Source of the DNA: Geobacter sp. OR-1
Lineage (GTDB): Bacteria > Desulfobacterota > Desulfuromonadia > Geobacterales > DSM-12255
NCBI RefSeq assembly: GCF_000813145.1
Contig: NZ_BAZF01000007.1
Coordinates: 1 to 64,000, forward strand
Reading direction: 5' to 3'
Length of the DNA stretch: 64,000 bases
Shown here: piece after piece, positions 44,789 to 54,529 of the stretch
Layout of the letters: the number at the start of each line of letters is the position of its first letter
How positions within the stretch are numbered: the first letter of the stretch is position 1
Made by a program: the position numbers and the translations under genes
Notes under the pieces: generated by a model
What the model was told of the DNA's origin: nothing
The model's input: the letters and a program-made list of their open reading frames with translations, nothing else
Databases searched by the model: none

Positions 44789-45652
44789 TTATTTTGCCGG
44801 CGGCGCAATCGGCGCTGCCGGAACGGCCGGCGCATCCGGAACAACCGGCGCCAATGGGGCCTGCACATACGGAGACTGCGGAGGCACCGGACCGCCAGGC
44901 GACTTAGATTTACCGGCGAAAAAGGGATCGCCTGGAGGGTTATCCGGCAGTTTGCCGCCGTATGAACCTGCGCCGGGGACGACATCCGCTGGCCGTGAGC
45001 CGTTATATACGGAAGCCTCATGCAACTCGTTGCGGTAATTGACGGCATCGATAAACACGACTGCCGTGGCAATACCGATGCTGACAACATAAGCCGACCA
45101 GACTCCCCTGTTCCGTCCGAGCCGAGTGACGTTGCAGACAATAGCAAAAATCAGCGGCAGCGCCAGGATCTCCAACAGGTAACCTGCCCCGACCAGCACC
45201 GAGCCAAACCGATCCAACGACAGCCGCAGCAGAATAACGACAAATGCCGCAAACGCGATATTCTGCCACGACCTGAGCAGGTCAAGAAACTTTACGGCTT
45301 CGAGTCCGGGTAACCGCTCCACAGGCGTCCCGGAAACATTCCCCTCGCCTCTTTCCGGAGCGCCGGCACCTCTGAATCCCTCGGAATGGGCAGTGGGCTC
45401 AATCGAACCGCTATCGACGTGAGGCACACTGCCGCGCTGCAGTTCGATCTCCGTCCTGATTAGGTCATAGGCTTCGTTGAGGTTCTTCAGCTTCTCCAGC
45501 GCCGCGTTCTGCCGATGCGGGTCCTGCTGAAAATGGTCCGGGTGCCACAGCATGACCAGCTCGCGGTAGGCCTTCCTGACATCGGTTTCTGAAGCCCCGT
45601 ACGATAACCCGAGGACTGCGTACGCCCATTTTACGGATTTGTTAGAGGACAT
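44789..45652 (-). CDS. J-domain membrane protein
   Basis: A 287-aa protein with an N-terminal DnaJ domain: WAYAVLGLSYGASETDVRKAYRE, then the signature HPD in MLWHPDHF near residue 37, and LNEAYDLI. J domains stimulate an Hsp70 partner. Two hydrophobic segments (about 130-165 and 185-205) suggest membrane insertion. The C-terminal 80 residues are Pro/Ala/Gly-rich and likely disordered. No other DnaJ parts (G/F or zinc domains) are present, so it is a specialised co-chaperone of unknown client. Confidence 0.8.
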   Translation of the reverse strand: MSSNKSVKWAYAVLGLSYGASETDVRKAYRELVMLWHPDHFQQDPHRQNAALEKLKNLNEAYDLIRTEIELQRGSVPHVDSGSIEPTAHSEGFRGAGAPERGEGNVSGTPVERLPGLEAVKFLDLLRSWQNIAFAAFVVILLRLSLDRFGSVLVGAGYLLEILALPLIFAIVCNVTRLGRNRGVWSAYVVSIGIATAVVFIDAVNYRNELHEASVYNGSRPADVVPGAGSYGGKLPDNPPGDPFFAGKSKSPGGPVPPQSPYVQAPLAPVVPDAPAVPAAPIAPPAK

Positions 45653-45670
45653 TCGGTGCTGCCGCCCATA

Positions 45671-45997
45671 TCAGCTCTTTCGCAGATAATCTCCCAACTG
45701 CATCCGGCTGTGCTCATCGTCATGGCAGTAAATACAAAGGTTTTCCCAATTACTCCCGTCAGCCGGGTTGTTATTGTGGTTGCCGTCCCGATGATGAACC
45801 GTCAACAGATGCAGGTTTTCCTGGTCGAACTCCCTGCCGCACTTGGCACATATCCAGCCATGGAGTTTCAGCGAGCGTTCGCGGTAGCAATCATTCCTCG
45901 ACTCATCCGCTTTTAGCCTGCGGACCAGATCGTCCAGTTCCTCCCTGCTTTTGGCAGGAACGGCTTGTGGCCTTCGCGGTCCGAATGTGCGGGTCAT
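45671..45997 (-). CDS. yajD: HNH nuclease family protein (YajD-like)
   Basis: A 108-aa HNH endonuclease-fold protein. The zinc pairs CAKC and CIYC frame the catalytic stretch LLTVHHRDGNHNNNPADGSNWENL. This pattern and size match YajD, whose cellular role is unknown. The ATG at 45997 follows AAGGTGATCGCC. The longer frame upstream has no ribosome site. It lies 18 bp after the J-domain gene on the complementary strand order and is divergent from the DUF4388 gene. Confidence 0.85.
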   Translation of the reverse strand: MTRTFGPRRPQAVPAKSREELDDLVRRLKADESRNDCYRERSLKLHGWICAKCGREFDQENLHLLTVHHRDGNHNNNPADGSNWENLCIYCHDDEHSRMQLGDYLRKS

Positions 45998-46185
45998 GGC
46001 GATCACCTTGATTCCAAAGTTGGTATTATCAAAACTACCCCTCCTCCGGATCACTGTCAAGAATCCAGAGGCACCGCAGCACAATGCGATTTGCAGTTGT
46101 GTTTCCCGGAAACAGGTTTTTTTGATTTACGGTTGAAAGCAGCCGGGCAGCTGCTATGTTTATTATGGTGTGATGTATCCCCGGT

Positions 46186-46209
46186 CACAACCGCAATGCG
46201 GCAGTTGTG
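46186..46209. repeat. Inverted repeat before the DUF4388 gene
   Basis: CACAAC (46186-46191) and GTTGTG (46204-46209), with extra partial pairing (CCGC/GCGG) inside, 50 bp before the ATG at 46259. Candidate operator or leader hairpin. The rest of the 46.0-46.26 kb divergent gap shows no clear promoter. Confidence 0.35.
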
Positions 46210-46258
46210 GTATATACGCCACGATACCGCCATCCCTGACAGCACGAGAGGATTAGAG

Positions 46259-48052
46259 ATGTCCTTTGTCGGTGAACTTGAACACCTTCCTATAGTCGAT
46301 GTGATACAGCTCCTCAATTCCACCAGGAAATCGGGGACGCTCTGCGTCAAAAGCGACAAAGGGGAAAGCCAGCTGGTCTTTGTCGACGGATATATCGTCG
46401 GCGCAAACCATGTCAATAACAGTGTCAGGATCGGCCAGGTTCTCGTGGAAATGGGCGCTATCAGTAAAGATGAACTGGAGGAGGCGCTTACCGAACAGTT
46501 CAATGCCGGAGCCAACAGGAAACCTCTGATTGCCACCCTTATCGAAGGGGAAAAGATCGGCAGGGACGCGGCCTATAAAGGATTGGAAAACCTGATCGAG
46601 ATGACCATTGTCGAGGTGCTTACCTGGGACAGGGGAACGTTCGAGCTCGATATCGCAAAGATCACGGTTTCCGATGAATACCGGTATTTCCCGGAAAAAC
46701 TCAAGCAGGAGATATGCATCAATACGCAGAGTGTCCTGATGGATGCCCTGCGGATCTATGATGAAAAAATGCGCGACGGCACCTTGACCGAAGAAACCTT
46801 CGCGGCTCTGGAGATTCCGATCGAAGGGTTCAACGCCAACTGGGAGGCCCCTGAGATCACTGCCGACCTCCTTGGGCTCGACGTTCTGGACGAACTGGAG
46901 AAAAGAATCCCGGATGTCTTCTCAGGAGTTAAGGATTATGCTGAAAAACCGGAAGCCGATCCGGCTGCTCCCCATAAAAAAGCGATTGGAGCCGAACTGG
47001 AAGCCGTTCCGGAACAGCAGCGGGAAAAGATTTACGCACTACTGACCAACCTCTCCGCTGCCGTCAAAGAGGACGAAGCGGCATTCACGACCCCGCTGGC
47101 CGCGATTCTGTTTACCAGAAACGAGCTGTTCAAACATATCGCCACAACGCTCTGCCGGCACGAAGGGTATCTGGTCTTTTCCTCTGACGAGCCGGAAACC
47201 TTGGACCATATCATAGACAAAGCCATTACCCGCGAACTGACACCGGTACTGATTATCGATCCGCCGTCGTCTGCCGATCCCCTGTTTTCACCGGACGGGA
47301 TCATGGACCTGCTGCTGCAGAAACGGATGAAATATCCCGAGATTGCCATAATCCAGATGGTCTCATCGCACAACGGGCATTTCTCCCTGCGGGCGCTCCA
47401 GTGGGGAGTCAGACTGCTCCTCCCCTGGCCGGACAAGAGAAATCCGAATGAGGATTTTGCCGAAGAACTGATCAGCTTTCTCGAAACGCTGCGCATCTAT
47501 CTCGCCACCACATTTGCCACCCCCGAGCACAAAGCAATAACACAACTCAGGGAGTGCGTATTCGAACTAGACACATTGCGGGAGGCCCCGGAAGTTTCTT
47601 TTGTCATACTCAAATTTACGGCATCGATATTTGAGCGCTCCATGACCTTTGTAGTGGGCAAATCCGAACTCATTGCCGAGCGGGGGATAGGGGTTAACCG
47701 GGATAAGAACGAAGGGGCGTCACCGCCGATGATGTTCAGAATCCCGATTGCAGAACAATCCCTGTTCAAAAGAGTAATCGATAACGGGCAGCTCTATCAT
47801 GGGGACGTAATCGACGAGAGCATTTCGGCCAACCTGTATCAGGAAATCGGAACTCCGCACTGTTCGACCATTGTGCTGACCCCGGTAAGAAGCATGGGGA
47901 GAACCGTTGCCCTCATTTACGGCGACTTTGGCAACAAACCCGGGTCACCGGTCCAGATCGAGCTGCTTGAGGTTCTGGCCCACCACGCCGGTCTTGTCCT
48001 GGAAAACACCTTTTACCGGAAGAAATTTGAAAAACCTGCGCAACCAGCGTAA
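46259..48052 (+). CDS. DUF4388 regulatory protein with REC-like and GAF-like parts
   Basis: A 597-aa cytosolic protein. Residues 1-190 are a DUF4388 (PatA N-terminal-like) domain beginning MSFVGELEHLPIVDVIQLLN. A linker follows, then a receiver-like fold (about 285-420: AAILFTRNELFKHIATTL, PVLIIDPPSSADPLF) that seems to lack a normal acidic pocket. A GAF-like end (430-590) closes it. Such proteins occur near motility and development regulators in deltaproteobacteria. The start at 46259 has GAGAGG upstream, and the extra N-terminal frame from 45965 is out of character. It is followed 33 bp later by a PilT-type ATPase, which suggests a role in pilus control. Confidence 0.82.
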   Translation: MSFVGELEHLPIVDVIQLLNSTRKSGTLCVKSDKGESQLVFVDGYIVGANHVNNSVRIGQVLVEMGAISKDELEEALTEQFNAGANRKPLIATLIEGEKIGRDAAYKGLENLIEMTIVEVLTWDRGTFELDIAKITVSDEYRYFPEKLKQEICINTQSVLMDALRIYDEKMRDGTLTEETFAALEIPIEGFNANWEAPEITADLLGLDVLDELEKRIPDVFSGVKDYAEKPEADPAAPHKKAIGAELEAVPEQQREKIYALLTNLSAAVKEDEAAFTTPLAAILFTRNELFKHIATTLCRHEGYLVFSSDEPETLDHIIDKAITRELTPVLIIDPPSSADPLFSPDGIMDLLLQKRMKYPEIAIIQMVSSHNGHFSLRALQWGVRLLLPWPDKRNPNEDFAEELISFLETLRIYLATTFATPEHKAITQLRECVFELDTLREAPEVSFVILKFTASIFERSMTFVVGKSELIAERGIGVNRDKNEGASPPMMFRIPIAEQSLFKRVIDNGQLYHGDVIDESISANLYQEIGTPHCSTIVLTPVRSMGRTVALIYGDFGNKPGSPVQIELLEVLAHHAGLVLENTFYRKKFEKPAQPA

Positions 48053-48085
48053 TACCAAACCAACAATAAAGGGATATAGTCTGCC

Positions 48086-49156
48086 ATGGATGCAAACACT
48101 CTGATTCAGATCCTTGATATCGCATTTCAGAAAAAGGTCTCCGACGTTCATTTTGAGGTGGATAATCCCCCGATTTTTCGGGGCAGGGGTCAGCTCATCC
48201 GCTCGAAGCTGCCAAACCTGACCGATAAAGACACTGAATTTATCGCCGCCCGAATTCTCGAGCATAACGGCCGCACCCTGAGCAGTGACTTCAAGGAGAT
48301 TGACGCCTCATATTCCCTTCCCAGCGGGGGCCGCTTCAGAGTGAGCATCTTCCGGCAGCGCAACAAGTTCGGCATAGTAATGCGGGTCATCCCCCCGCAC
48401 ATAGGCAGTTTCGATGAACTCCACCTCCCGCCGGTGCTAGGAGAAATAGTCAAGGCGCCGAACGGCCTGATCCTGGTAACCGGTCCGACCGGTAACGGCA
48501 AATCAACAACGCTTGCCTCAATGATCAGGTTCATCAACGAAAACTATAATTATAACATCGTAACAATTGAAGATCCGATCGAGTTCCTTTTTACATCGCA
48601 AAAAAGCTGTATTATTCAACGAGAGGTGGGGATCGACACGGAAAGCTTCAATGCCGCGCTTAAAGGGGTTCTGCGGATGGACCCGGATGTTATAATGGTT
48701 GGGGAGATGCGGGATAAGGAGACCATCGAAGCCTGCATCAAGACCGCTGAAACCGGCCACCTCGTGCTGTCCACACTGCACACCCAGAGCGCGGTTTCAA
48801 CGATTAATCGTATGATCGGCCATTTCCCGCCCGAAGGTCAGGAGATTATCCGGCAGAGACTTGCCGACATCCTTGTGGCAACCGCATCGCTGCGGCTGGT
48901 AAAGGATAAGAGCGGAGAAAACATCCTGCCGGTTGTCGAAATAATGAGATCAACAACCACCATCCAGGCATGCATCAGGGAAGGCCGTCTCGACGAAATC
49001 GAAAAGCATATTGAAAACGGTCAGTCGCTCTACCAGATGCAGACACTGGATCAGCATCTGCTCCAGCTCTACAAGCAAGACCTCATCAATCTCGACGACG
49101 CCAAAAGGATCTCCCACTCCATGGATTTCGAACGGAAGCTGGTTTTCGAGCAATAA
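48086..49156 (+). CDS. Type IV pilus retraction ATPase, PilT/PilU family
   Basis: A 356-aa hexameric secretion ATPase that powers pilus retraction at the inner face of the membrane. The Walker A motif is GPTGNGKSTT near residue 135, the Asp box is TIEDPIEFLF, Walker B is DPDVIMVGEMRD and the His box is HLVLSTLHTQSA. The C-terminal region is that of PilT rather than PilB. Many Geobacter carry several pilT paralogues. This copy is beside the DUF4388 regulator and not in a pilus cluster, so whether it is the main motor is unclear. Confidence 0.92.
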   Translation: MDANTLIQILDIAFQKKVSDVHFEVDNPPIFRGRGQLIRSKLPNLTDKDTEFIAARILEHNGRTLSSDFKEIDASYSLPSGGRFRVSIFRQRNKFGIVMRVIPPHIGSFDELHLPPVLGEIVKAPNGLILVTGPTGNGKSTTLASMIRFINENYNYNIVTIEDPIEFLFTSQKSCIIQREVGIDTESFNAALKGVLRMDPDVIMVGEMRDKETIEACIKTAETGHLVLSTLHTQSAVSTINRMIGHFPPEGQEIIRQRLADILVATASLRLVKDKSGENILPVVEIMRSTTTIQACIREGRLDEIEKHIENGQSLYQMQTLDQHLLQLYKQDLINLDDAKRISHSMDFERKLVFEQ

Positions 49157-49175
49157 GGCTGTCACCCATAAAACT

Positions 49176-49208
49176 AAAAGGCCGCCCCGTTTCCGGTGCG
49201 GCCTTTTT
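49176..49208. terminator. Bidirectional terminator between pilT-type gene and rpoD
   Basis: GGCCGC (49180-49185) and GCGGCC (49198-49203) with TTTTT after it on the plus strand and TTTTAGTTTT on the minus strand. It serves both convergent operons. Confidence 0.9.
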
Positions 49209-49212
49209 GGTC

Positions 49213-50973
49213 TTATTCGACAAAGCTCTTGAGTTTCTTTGCCCGGCTCGGATGCCTCAGCTTCCGCAGCGCCTTGGCCTCGATCTGCCTGATCCTTTCC
49301 CGGGTAACTTCAAAATCCTGGCCGACTTCTTCCAGCGTATGGTCGCTCTTCTCGCCGATGCCGAACCGCATCCGCAGGACCTTTTCCTCACGGGGGGTCA
49401 GAGTTGACAGGACCCGGGCCGTCTGTTCCGAAAGATTGGCCTTGATCACTGCCTCAAGTGGTGAGACAACCCCTTTGTCCTCGATGAAATCACCAAGATG
49501 CGAATCCTCTTCTTCACCGATCGGCGTCTCCAGGGAAATCGGTTCTTTAGCGATCTTCAATACCTTGCGCACCTTGTCCAGCGGCAGGCTCATCCGCTCC
49601 GCAATCTCTTCTGGCGACGGCTCCCGGCCGATCTCCTGCACAAGCTGGCGGCTGGTACGGATCAGCTTGTTGATCGTCTCGATCATGTGTACCGGAATCC
49701 TGATCGTGCGGGCCTGATCAGCGATGGCACGGGTAATCGCCTGCCGTATCCACCAGGTGGCATAAGTCGAGAACTTGTAACCACGCTGATACTCGAACTT
49801 GTCCACAGCCTTCATCAGGCCGATGTTCCCCTCCTGGATCAGATCCAGAAACTGCAATCCGCGGTTGGTATATTTTTTGGCAATGGAAACAACCAGACGA
49901 AGGTTGGCCTCCACCAGCTCCGACTTGGCGAACTTGGCCTTCCGTTCACCCTCGTCGATTGCCTTGATGGCGCTGGCAAGCTCACTGGCGTGGAAACCTG
50001 ATTCCTGCTCCACCTTTTTCAGCTTGCGCTCAACCCCTCTGAGCCTCTTTTCCAGCTTTTGGTAATCCTCCAGGGTCATGCCCAGCTTTTTGAGCCCCTT
50101 CTTTTCCGCATCGCCACCTTTTGCCATCTTTTCAAAGAGCTTGTCGAGTTCTTCTGCAGAAATATCGCCGGCTTCATGCTCCAGCTCACTGATCTCCCGG
50201 GTTATGGACTCAACTTTTAGGGCAAGCTCCTTGAGCCGGTGCGCAATTTTTTCAATATGGCGGTCTCTCATCCTCAGGGAACGGACCAGCTCGGCGAGCT
50301 TCAGCTTGTGCTCCTGCAGTTCGGCCGCCAGTTTTGTTCGAGTCGCAGCAGGCAGAGTCCCTTCCAACTGCAGAGAAATCCCCTCCATCTGGGCATCAAG
50401 TTCTTTTATCTCGTCAATAATCGATAACAGCCTGATCTGATGGACATCTTCTTCATCCTCTTCCAGCTCTTCCTCTTCAACTTCTTTGCTGATCTCAGCC
50501 GGAAGGATTTGCGCCTTGCGCAGCTTATCGCCGAGGGACAGAATCTCTTTGACGGTTATCGGAGTATTCAGGATTACGCTGGCAACGTCCCGCTCCCCAT
50601 CTTCGATCCTCTTGGCAATCTCAACCTCGCCCTCCCTGGTAAGGAGCGAGACGGACCCCATTTCCCTCAAGTACATACGAACCGGATCGCTGGTTCGCCC
50701 CAATGCCCCGGGTTCAAACTCCTGCTCTTCCTGCTCGCCTTCGAGCTCCTCGTCTTCCTCGAGCCCCATCTTGACCTTGGGGATCTTGACCTTTTGCACC
50801 GAATCGACGATTTCAATATCCATTTCGCCGAACATGCTCATGACATCGTCAATCTGTTCAGAGGAAACGATATCCGGAGGTAAAAGGTCATTTACCTCGT
50901 CATAGGTGAGGAAACCTTTCTCCTTACCCAGGTCAATAAGCTGCTTGACTTCTTCCATGCTCTTCTTGGCCAT
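49213..50973 (-). CDS. rpoD: RNA polymerase primary sigma factor RpoD
   Basis: A 586-aa sigma-70. Region 1.1 starts [22 protein letters not shown], and a long acidic non-conserved region follows at about 130-330. The core has regions 2.1-2.4 ([20 protein letters not shown], then [20 protein letters not shown]) and region 3 ([13 protein letters not shown]). Region 4.2 has the helix-turn-helix ([26 protein letters not shown]). It is the last gene of the rpsU-yqeY-cvpA-dnaG-rpoD set, 27 bp after dnaG. Confidence 0.98.
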   Translation of the reverse strand: MAKKSMEEVKQLIDLGKEKGFLTYDEVNDLLPPDIVSSEQIDDVMSMFGEMDIEIVDSVQKVKIPKVKMGLEEDEELEGEQEEQEFEPGALGRTSDPVRMYLREMGSVSLLTREGEVEIAKRIEDGERDVASVILNTPITVKEILSLGDKLRKAQILPAEISKEVEEEELEEDEEDVHQIRLLSIIDEIKELDAQMEGISLQLEGTLPAATRTKLAAELQEHKLKLAELVRSLRMRDRHIEKIAHRLKELALKVESITREISELEHEAGDISAEELDKLFEKMAKGGDAEKKGLKKLGMTLEDYQKLEKRLRGVERKLKKVEQESGFHASELASAIKAIDEGERKAKFAKSELVEANLRLVVSIAKKYTNRGLQFLDLIQEGNIGLMKAVDKFEYQRGYKFSTYATWWIRQAITRAIADQARTIRIPVHMIETINKLIRTSRQLVQEIGREPSPEEIAERMSLPLDKVRKVLKIAKEPISLETPIGEEEDSHLGDFIEDKGVVSPLEAVIKANLSEQTARVLSTLTPREEKVLRMRFGIGEKSDHTLEEVGQDFEVTRERIRQIEAKALRKLRHPSRAKKLKSFVE

Positions 50974-51000
50974 GCCTACCTCGAACTTGTGTCAGTATAT

Positions 51001-52755
51001 CTATGATAATTGCGATTTCATATTTCGCAAGGTTTCGATTTCTTCCAGAAGCTCCCGGTAGCGATCCGAATCCGGCTCAATCCGCGCCAGTTCCCGCGCC
51101 AGCTCCTTCAAATCTTTTAGTGGCCTGCGCTCCAGCGATGAGCAGCACTGCTCAAACGCTTTCTGCGGGTCGATCCCCTGAAGATGGGCATCGTTAACGA
51201 AAAGTGCGGCAAGATGCCGGCTGCTTTCCGACGATTCCGCCCCTTCAAACAGCCGCGCCGGATCGACACTGCCGTTGGCTCTGCTTTCAGTAATTATAAT
51301 CTCGGCTATATCCCGGTACTGCGGGGGAAGGAGCGCGGCAACCTTGCGCTCATGTCCCAGCAGCGCCAATTCCGAATATGTCCCCATTAGCAGCAGCAGC
51401 ATCTCTGCCGGGCCTGGAACACTGCTTTGGTGTGTCTTCCGCGGCTCCGGCCGCGCCCGCTGTTCCGTTACACCGAGGCCGGTCATCCGTTTGAGATCAG
51501 ACTCGTCTATCCCAAGGGTCCGGGCAATTTCCGCAATATACAGCTTCTGTTGGAGGCGATCCTGCATCAACCGCAGCCTCGGCACCATTTCATCCACTAT
51601 CCGGCTTTTGCCTTCAATGGTGCCTGCCTGGCAGCTGGCAAGCAATGCCCGGAAAAAGTAGTCGAGAACCGGCCGTGCCTTCTGCACTCGATCCAGGACC
51701 CCTGCCCCGCCTTCGCGCTTCACAAAGCTGTCGGGGTCGTCGCCGGCAGGGAGTTCGATGACCGCGACAGGGATACCTTCCGGCAGCAGCATGTCCATCG
51801 CTCTAACCGTAGCCTTCTGTCCCGCGCTATCGGAATCGAACAGGGTGTAAAGTTGCGCTGCATAGCGGTGCAGCAATTTAACCTGGTCCGTGGTCAGAGC
51901 GGTCCCGCACGTTGCCACCACCTCTTTGACCCCTGCCTGATACAGGGACAGGTGATCGAAATACCCCTCCACTATTATTGCTGCCCGCTTCTCTCTGATC
52001 GACTGCTTGGCGAGGTCGAGCCCGAAAAGAAGATCCCCCTTGTGGTAGATAGGCGACTCAGGCGAGTTGATGTACTTGGGGAGGGAATCGTCCAGCACTC
52101 TCCCGCCAAAAGCAACCGGACGGCCATGGAGATCCGAGATCGTGAACAGCAGCCGGTTGCGGAACGTATCGTAGTAACCGCCGCTATCTCTCTGCCGGAC
52201 CAGACCCAGTTTTTCCGCCTTCACCAGTGAAATATTGTGACGTTCGAGGTAACGGCAGAGGGCATCCCACTTACCGGGCGCAAACCCGAGCCGGTAGATC
52301 TCCGCAGTTGCCGGAGCAACGCCCCGTTCTTTCAGGTAGTTCCGGCAATACTCGCCGTCAATGCCGGTGGCCAATTGCTCCTGATAAAACCTTGAAGCAA
52401 GTTCGGCAATCCTGAACAGCTCGTCCTTCTCATCCTTCCGTGACTTCTCGGCCCTGGAAAGAGGCTGCTCGTCAATTTCCACCCCGGCCTTTCTTGCCAG
52501 GAGCTTCACTGCTTCGGGAAAGGACACCCCTTCAATCCGCATGATAAAGCTGAAGGCGTTGCCGCCGGCGCCGCAGCCGAAACAATGGAAGATCCCCCGG
52601 CCGGGATTGACATTGAACGATGGCGTTTTCTCGCCATGAAAGGGGCACAGCCCTTGATAATTTGCACCTGACTTCTTGAGGGCCACATAGTCGGAGACCA
52701 CATCAAGAATCGTCACCCGCTCCCGAATCTCGCGAACTGTTTCCTCGGGTATCAC
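51001..52755 (-). CDS. dnaG: DNA primase DnaG
   Basis: A 584-aa primase that makes RNA primers at the fork. The N-terminal zinc domain is CPFHGEKTPSF then FHCFGCGAGGN. The TOPRIM core holds EGYFDHLSLYQAG and TLFDSDSAGQKA. A C-terminal helicase-binding domain covers about the last 150 residues. The GTG at 52755 is preferred because AAGGAGG lies 9 nt before it. A TTG at 52764 is too close to that site. Confidence 0.96.
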   Translation of the reverse strand: MIPEETVREIRERVTILDVVSDYVALKKSGANYQGLCPFHGEKTPSFNVNPGRGIFHCFGCGAGGNAFSFIMRIEGVSFPEAVKLLARKAGVEIDEQPLSRAEKSRKDEKDELFRIAELASRFYQEQLATGIDGEYCRNYLKERGVAPATAEIYRLGFAPGKWDALCRYLERHNISLVKAEKLGLVRQRDSGGYYDTFRNRLLFTISDLHGRPVAFGGRVLDDSLPKYINSPESPIYHKGDLLFGLDLAKQSIREKRAAIIVEGYFDHLSLYQAGVKEVVATCGTALTTDQVKLLHRYAAQLYTLFDSDSAGQKATVRAMDMLLPEGIPVAVIELPAGDDPDSFVKREGGAGVLDRVQKARPVLDYFFRALLASCQAGTIEGKSRIVDEMVPRLRLMQDRLQQKLYIAEIARTLGIDESDLKRMTGLGVTEQRARPEPRKTHQSSVPGPAEMLLLLMGTYSELALLGHERKVAALLPPQYRDIAEIIITESRANGSVDPARLFEGAESSESSRHLAALFVNDAHLQGIDPQKAFEQCCSSLERRPLKDLKELARELARIEPDSDRYRELLEEIETLRNMKSQLS

Positions 52756-52810
52756 GGACGACAACCTCCTTTGAGACAGAAACCGAACTGCGTGGTCCAG
52801 GCATTAGCTA

Positions 52811-53326
52811 TCAGGATCGTCCCGCCCTGTTTTGCGCCTGTTTCGCCCCCCGCCAGCCATCGATCATATCAATGCCGGCCTTGCAAAAAGACCGAGCAGT
52901 AGCGGAAGACTGGATAAATCCCTTGATTTTCGCCGGGGACGGGCCGTTCATCAATATCGCCAGGGTGATGCAGATGATAAAAGCGCCTTGCAGCAGGCCG
53001 ATCAGAATCCCGCCGAAGCGGTTCAACCAGCCGAGCAGCATGATCTTGAAAATCGTAGTTAACAGATGACCGATAAAAAAGAAGAGCAGGCCAAGAACGG
53101 TATAGATAAGAATAAAGGAGATCGGAGCAGCTATCAGCTTGGGTAGTCGAATGAAGCCGGACAGTGCTGTTGCTACATAACCATAATACGTAAACGCGGC
53201 CCAAGCGCCCGCCACCACACCGAGCAGAGCACAGACCTCCCTCACGAGCCCCTTCATGAACCCCTTGGCAGCAAAAGCCGCCAGGATACCCCAGAGCAAA
53301 ATGTCGAGAAGAGAGAGACCGGACAT
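52811..53326 (-). CDS. CvpA family membrane protein
   Basis: A 171-aa inner-membrane protein with four hydrophobic segments, starting LSLLDILLWGILAAFAAKGFMKGLVREV, and a cytosolic basic tail. It fits the CvpA family, linked in E. coli to colicin V production and bile tolerance, with an unclear basic function. Here it sits between yqeY and dnaG in the macromolecular-synthesis operon, an arrangement also seen in other deltaproteobacteria. Confidence 0.85.
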   Translation of the reverse strand: MSGLSLLDILLWGILAAFAAKGFMKGLVREVCALLGVVAGAWAAFTYYGYVATALSGFIRLPKLIAAPISFILIYTVLGLLFFFIGHLLTTIFKIMLLGWLNRFGGILIGLLQGAFIICITLAILMNGPSPAKIKGFIQSSATARSFCKAGIDMIDGWRGAKQAQNRAGRS

Positions 53327-53425
53327 TCAGTAAATACCCATAAAAAAGAAAAAGCAGGGGCGATCATCCACGATCTACCCCCACCTCGTCTTCTTCGTAT
53401 TTTAATTTCTGATTTTGAGCTGGAA

Positions 53426-53869
53426 TCAGCCCAAAAGCTCCTTGACAACTTCACTGACCAATCGGCCATCGGCGCATCCGGTTACCTGAGGCTTCAGAAC
53501 CTTCATAACCTTGCCCATATCTTTGCCACCCTGGGCACCGGATTCGGCAATAGCCTTTTCTGCCAGCAGGACAATCTCTTCTTTGGTAAGCTGTCGCGGC
53601 AGATAATCAAGAAGTACGGCAAGCTCCCGTTCCTCTTTTTCCACAAGATCGACCCTTCCGGCTTCCCCGAACATCCGAATCGACTCTCGACGCTGCTTGA
53701 CCAGAGAGGCAATTACTTCATGTATGCCGGCATCGTCCAGAACCAGTTTCTGGTCTATCTCCCGGTTTTTAACCGCAGAGCGCACGAGTCGGATGGCCGA
53801 CAACTTCAGGTCATCCTTGGCCCGCATCGCATCTTTCATTTCATCATTCAACCTGTCCCGCAGAGACAT
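53426..53869 (-). CDS. yqeY: GatB/YqeY domain protein
   Basis: A 147-aa helical protein with the YqeY pattern: LRDRLNDEMKDAMRAKDDLKLSAIRLVRSAVKNREID, then ESGAQGGKDMGKVMKVLKPQVTGCADGRLVS. It resembles the tail domain of the GatB amidotransferase and may bind tRNA, but no activity is established. It lies 5 bp after rpsU. A 99-bp gap follows before cvpA with no clear terminator. Confidence 0.92.
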   Translation of the reverse strand: MSLRDRLNDEMKDAMRAKDDLKLSAIRLVRSAVKNREIDQKLVLDDAGIHEVIASLVKQRRESIRMFGEAGRVDLVEKEERELAVLLDYLPRQLTKEEIVLLAEKAIAESGAQGGKDMGKVMKVLKPQVTGCADGRLVSEVVKELLG

Positions 53870-53874
53870 CAGGA

Positions 53875-54072
53875 TTACTCCATCATCTTACGCTGCTTCT
53901 TGAGCGCACGCTTACGGGCAGCTATGGTTTTCTTCTTCCGCTTGATACTCGGTTTTTCGAAATGCTCGCGCTTGCGGATCTCAGACAGAATCCCTGCCTT
54001 TTCGCACTGCTTCTTGAACTTCTTCAGTACGACCTCAAACGGTTCGTTTTCCTTGACTTTTATTCCCGGCAT
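53875..54072 (-). CDS. rpsU: 30S ribosomal protein S21
   Basis: A 65-aa very basic protein, [20 protein letters not shown] to [11 protein letters not shown], matching bacterial S21, which helps 30S subunits start translation. GGAGGGGGG lies before the ATG. As first gene of the rpsU-dnaG-rpoD type operon it has a strong promoter of its own at 54143-54171. Confidence 0.97.
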   Translation of the reverse strand: MPGIKVKENEPFEVVLKKFKKQCEKAGILSEIRKREHFEKPSIKRKKKTIAARKRALKKQRKMME

Positions 54073-54142
54073 TCATACTCCCCCCCTCCTGTCGCAAATT
54101 TTTAGCCTAAACAAGGGCAGGCCGGTACTATGAAGAGATGGT

Positions 54143-54171
54143 ATATTACCCATCGATTAGTACATTGTCAA
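54143..54171 (-). promoter_or_regulatory. Sigma-70 promoter of the rpsU-dnaG-rpoD operon
   Basis: TTGACA (54171-54166), 17 bp, TAATAT (54148-54143) on the minus strand, about 64 nt before the rpsU ATG. Confidence 0.8.
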
Positions 54172-54196
54172 GAAACTTATTCGTGATTTTCAATAA

Positions 54197-54529
54197 TTAC
54201 TCGGATGGCCGGGACTGCTTCTCCGCGATCCCGGACATGCCGAAACGCCGGCGCAGTTCGTCGTTGACTGCGTCCAGGGGGATATCATGATACCCGAGAA
54301 GGACGAGTGTGTGAAAGAACAGGTCTGCGGCCTCATAGACAATCTCATCCCGCACCCCCCCTTTGCCTGCGATGACAAGCTCGGTGGCTTCTTCGCCAAG
54401 CTTTTTCAGGATCTTGTCATTCCCTTTCCGGATCAGTGAAGCCGTATAGGACTCTTCCGACGGATTGGCCTTGCGCTCCAGGATGACCCGGTAGACCGCC
54501 TGAAGGATGTCGTTATGTTCGCAGTTCAT
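54197..54529 (-). CDS. hisE: Phosphoribosyl-ATP diphosphatase HisE
   Basis: A 110-aa MazG-like enzyme for step 2 of histidine synthesis (PR-ATP to PR-AMP). Key pattern [14 protein letters not shown] with the metal-binding EExxE, followed by [15 protein letters not shown]. It overlaps hisF by 4 nt and is the last his gene here. hisI, for the next step, is not in the window. No clear terminator follows. Confidence 0.95.
   Translation of the reverse strand: MNCEHNDILQAVYRVILERKANPSEESYTASLIRKGNDKILKKLGEEATELVIAGKGGVRDEIVYEAADLFFHTLVLLGYHDIPLDAVNDELRRRFGMSGIAEKQSRPSE

Noticed and set aside
46102-46126. GTTTC-N3-GAAAC followed by seven T, terminator-like on the plus strand
   Set aside because: The stem is only 5 bp and no plus-strand gene precedes it.
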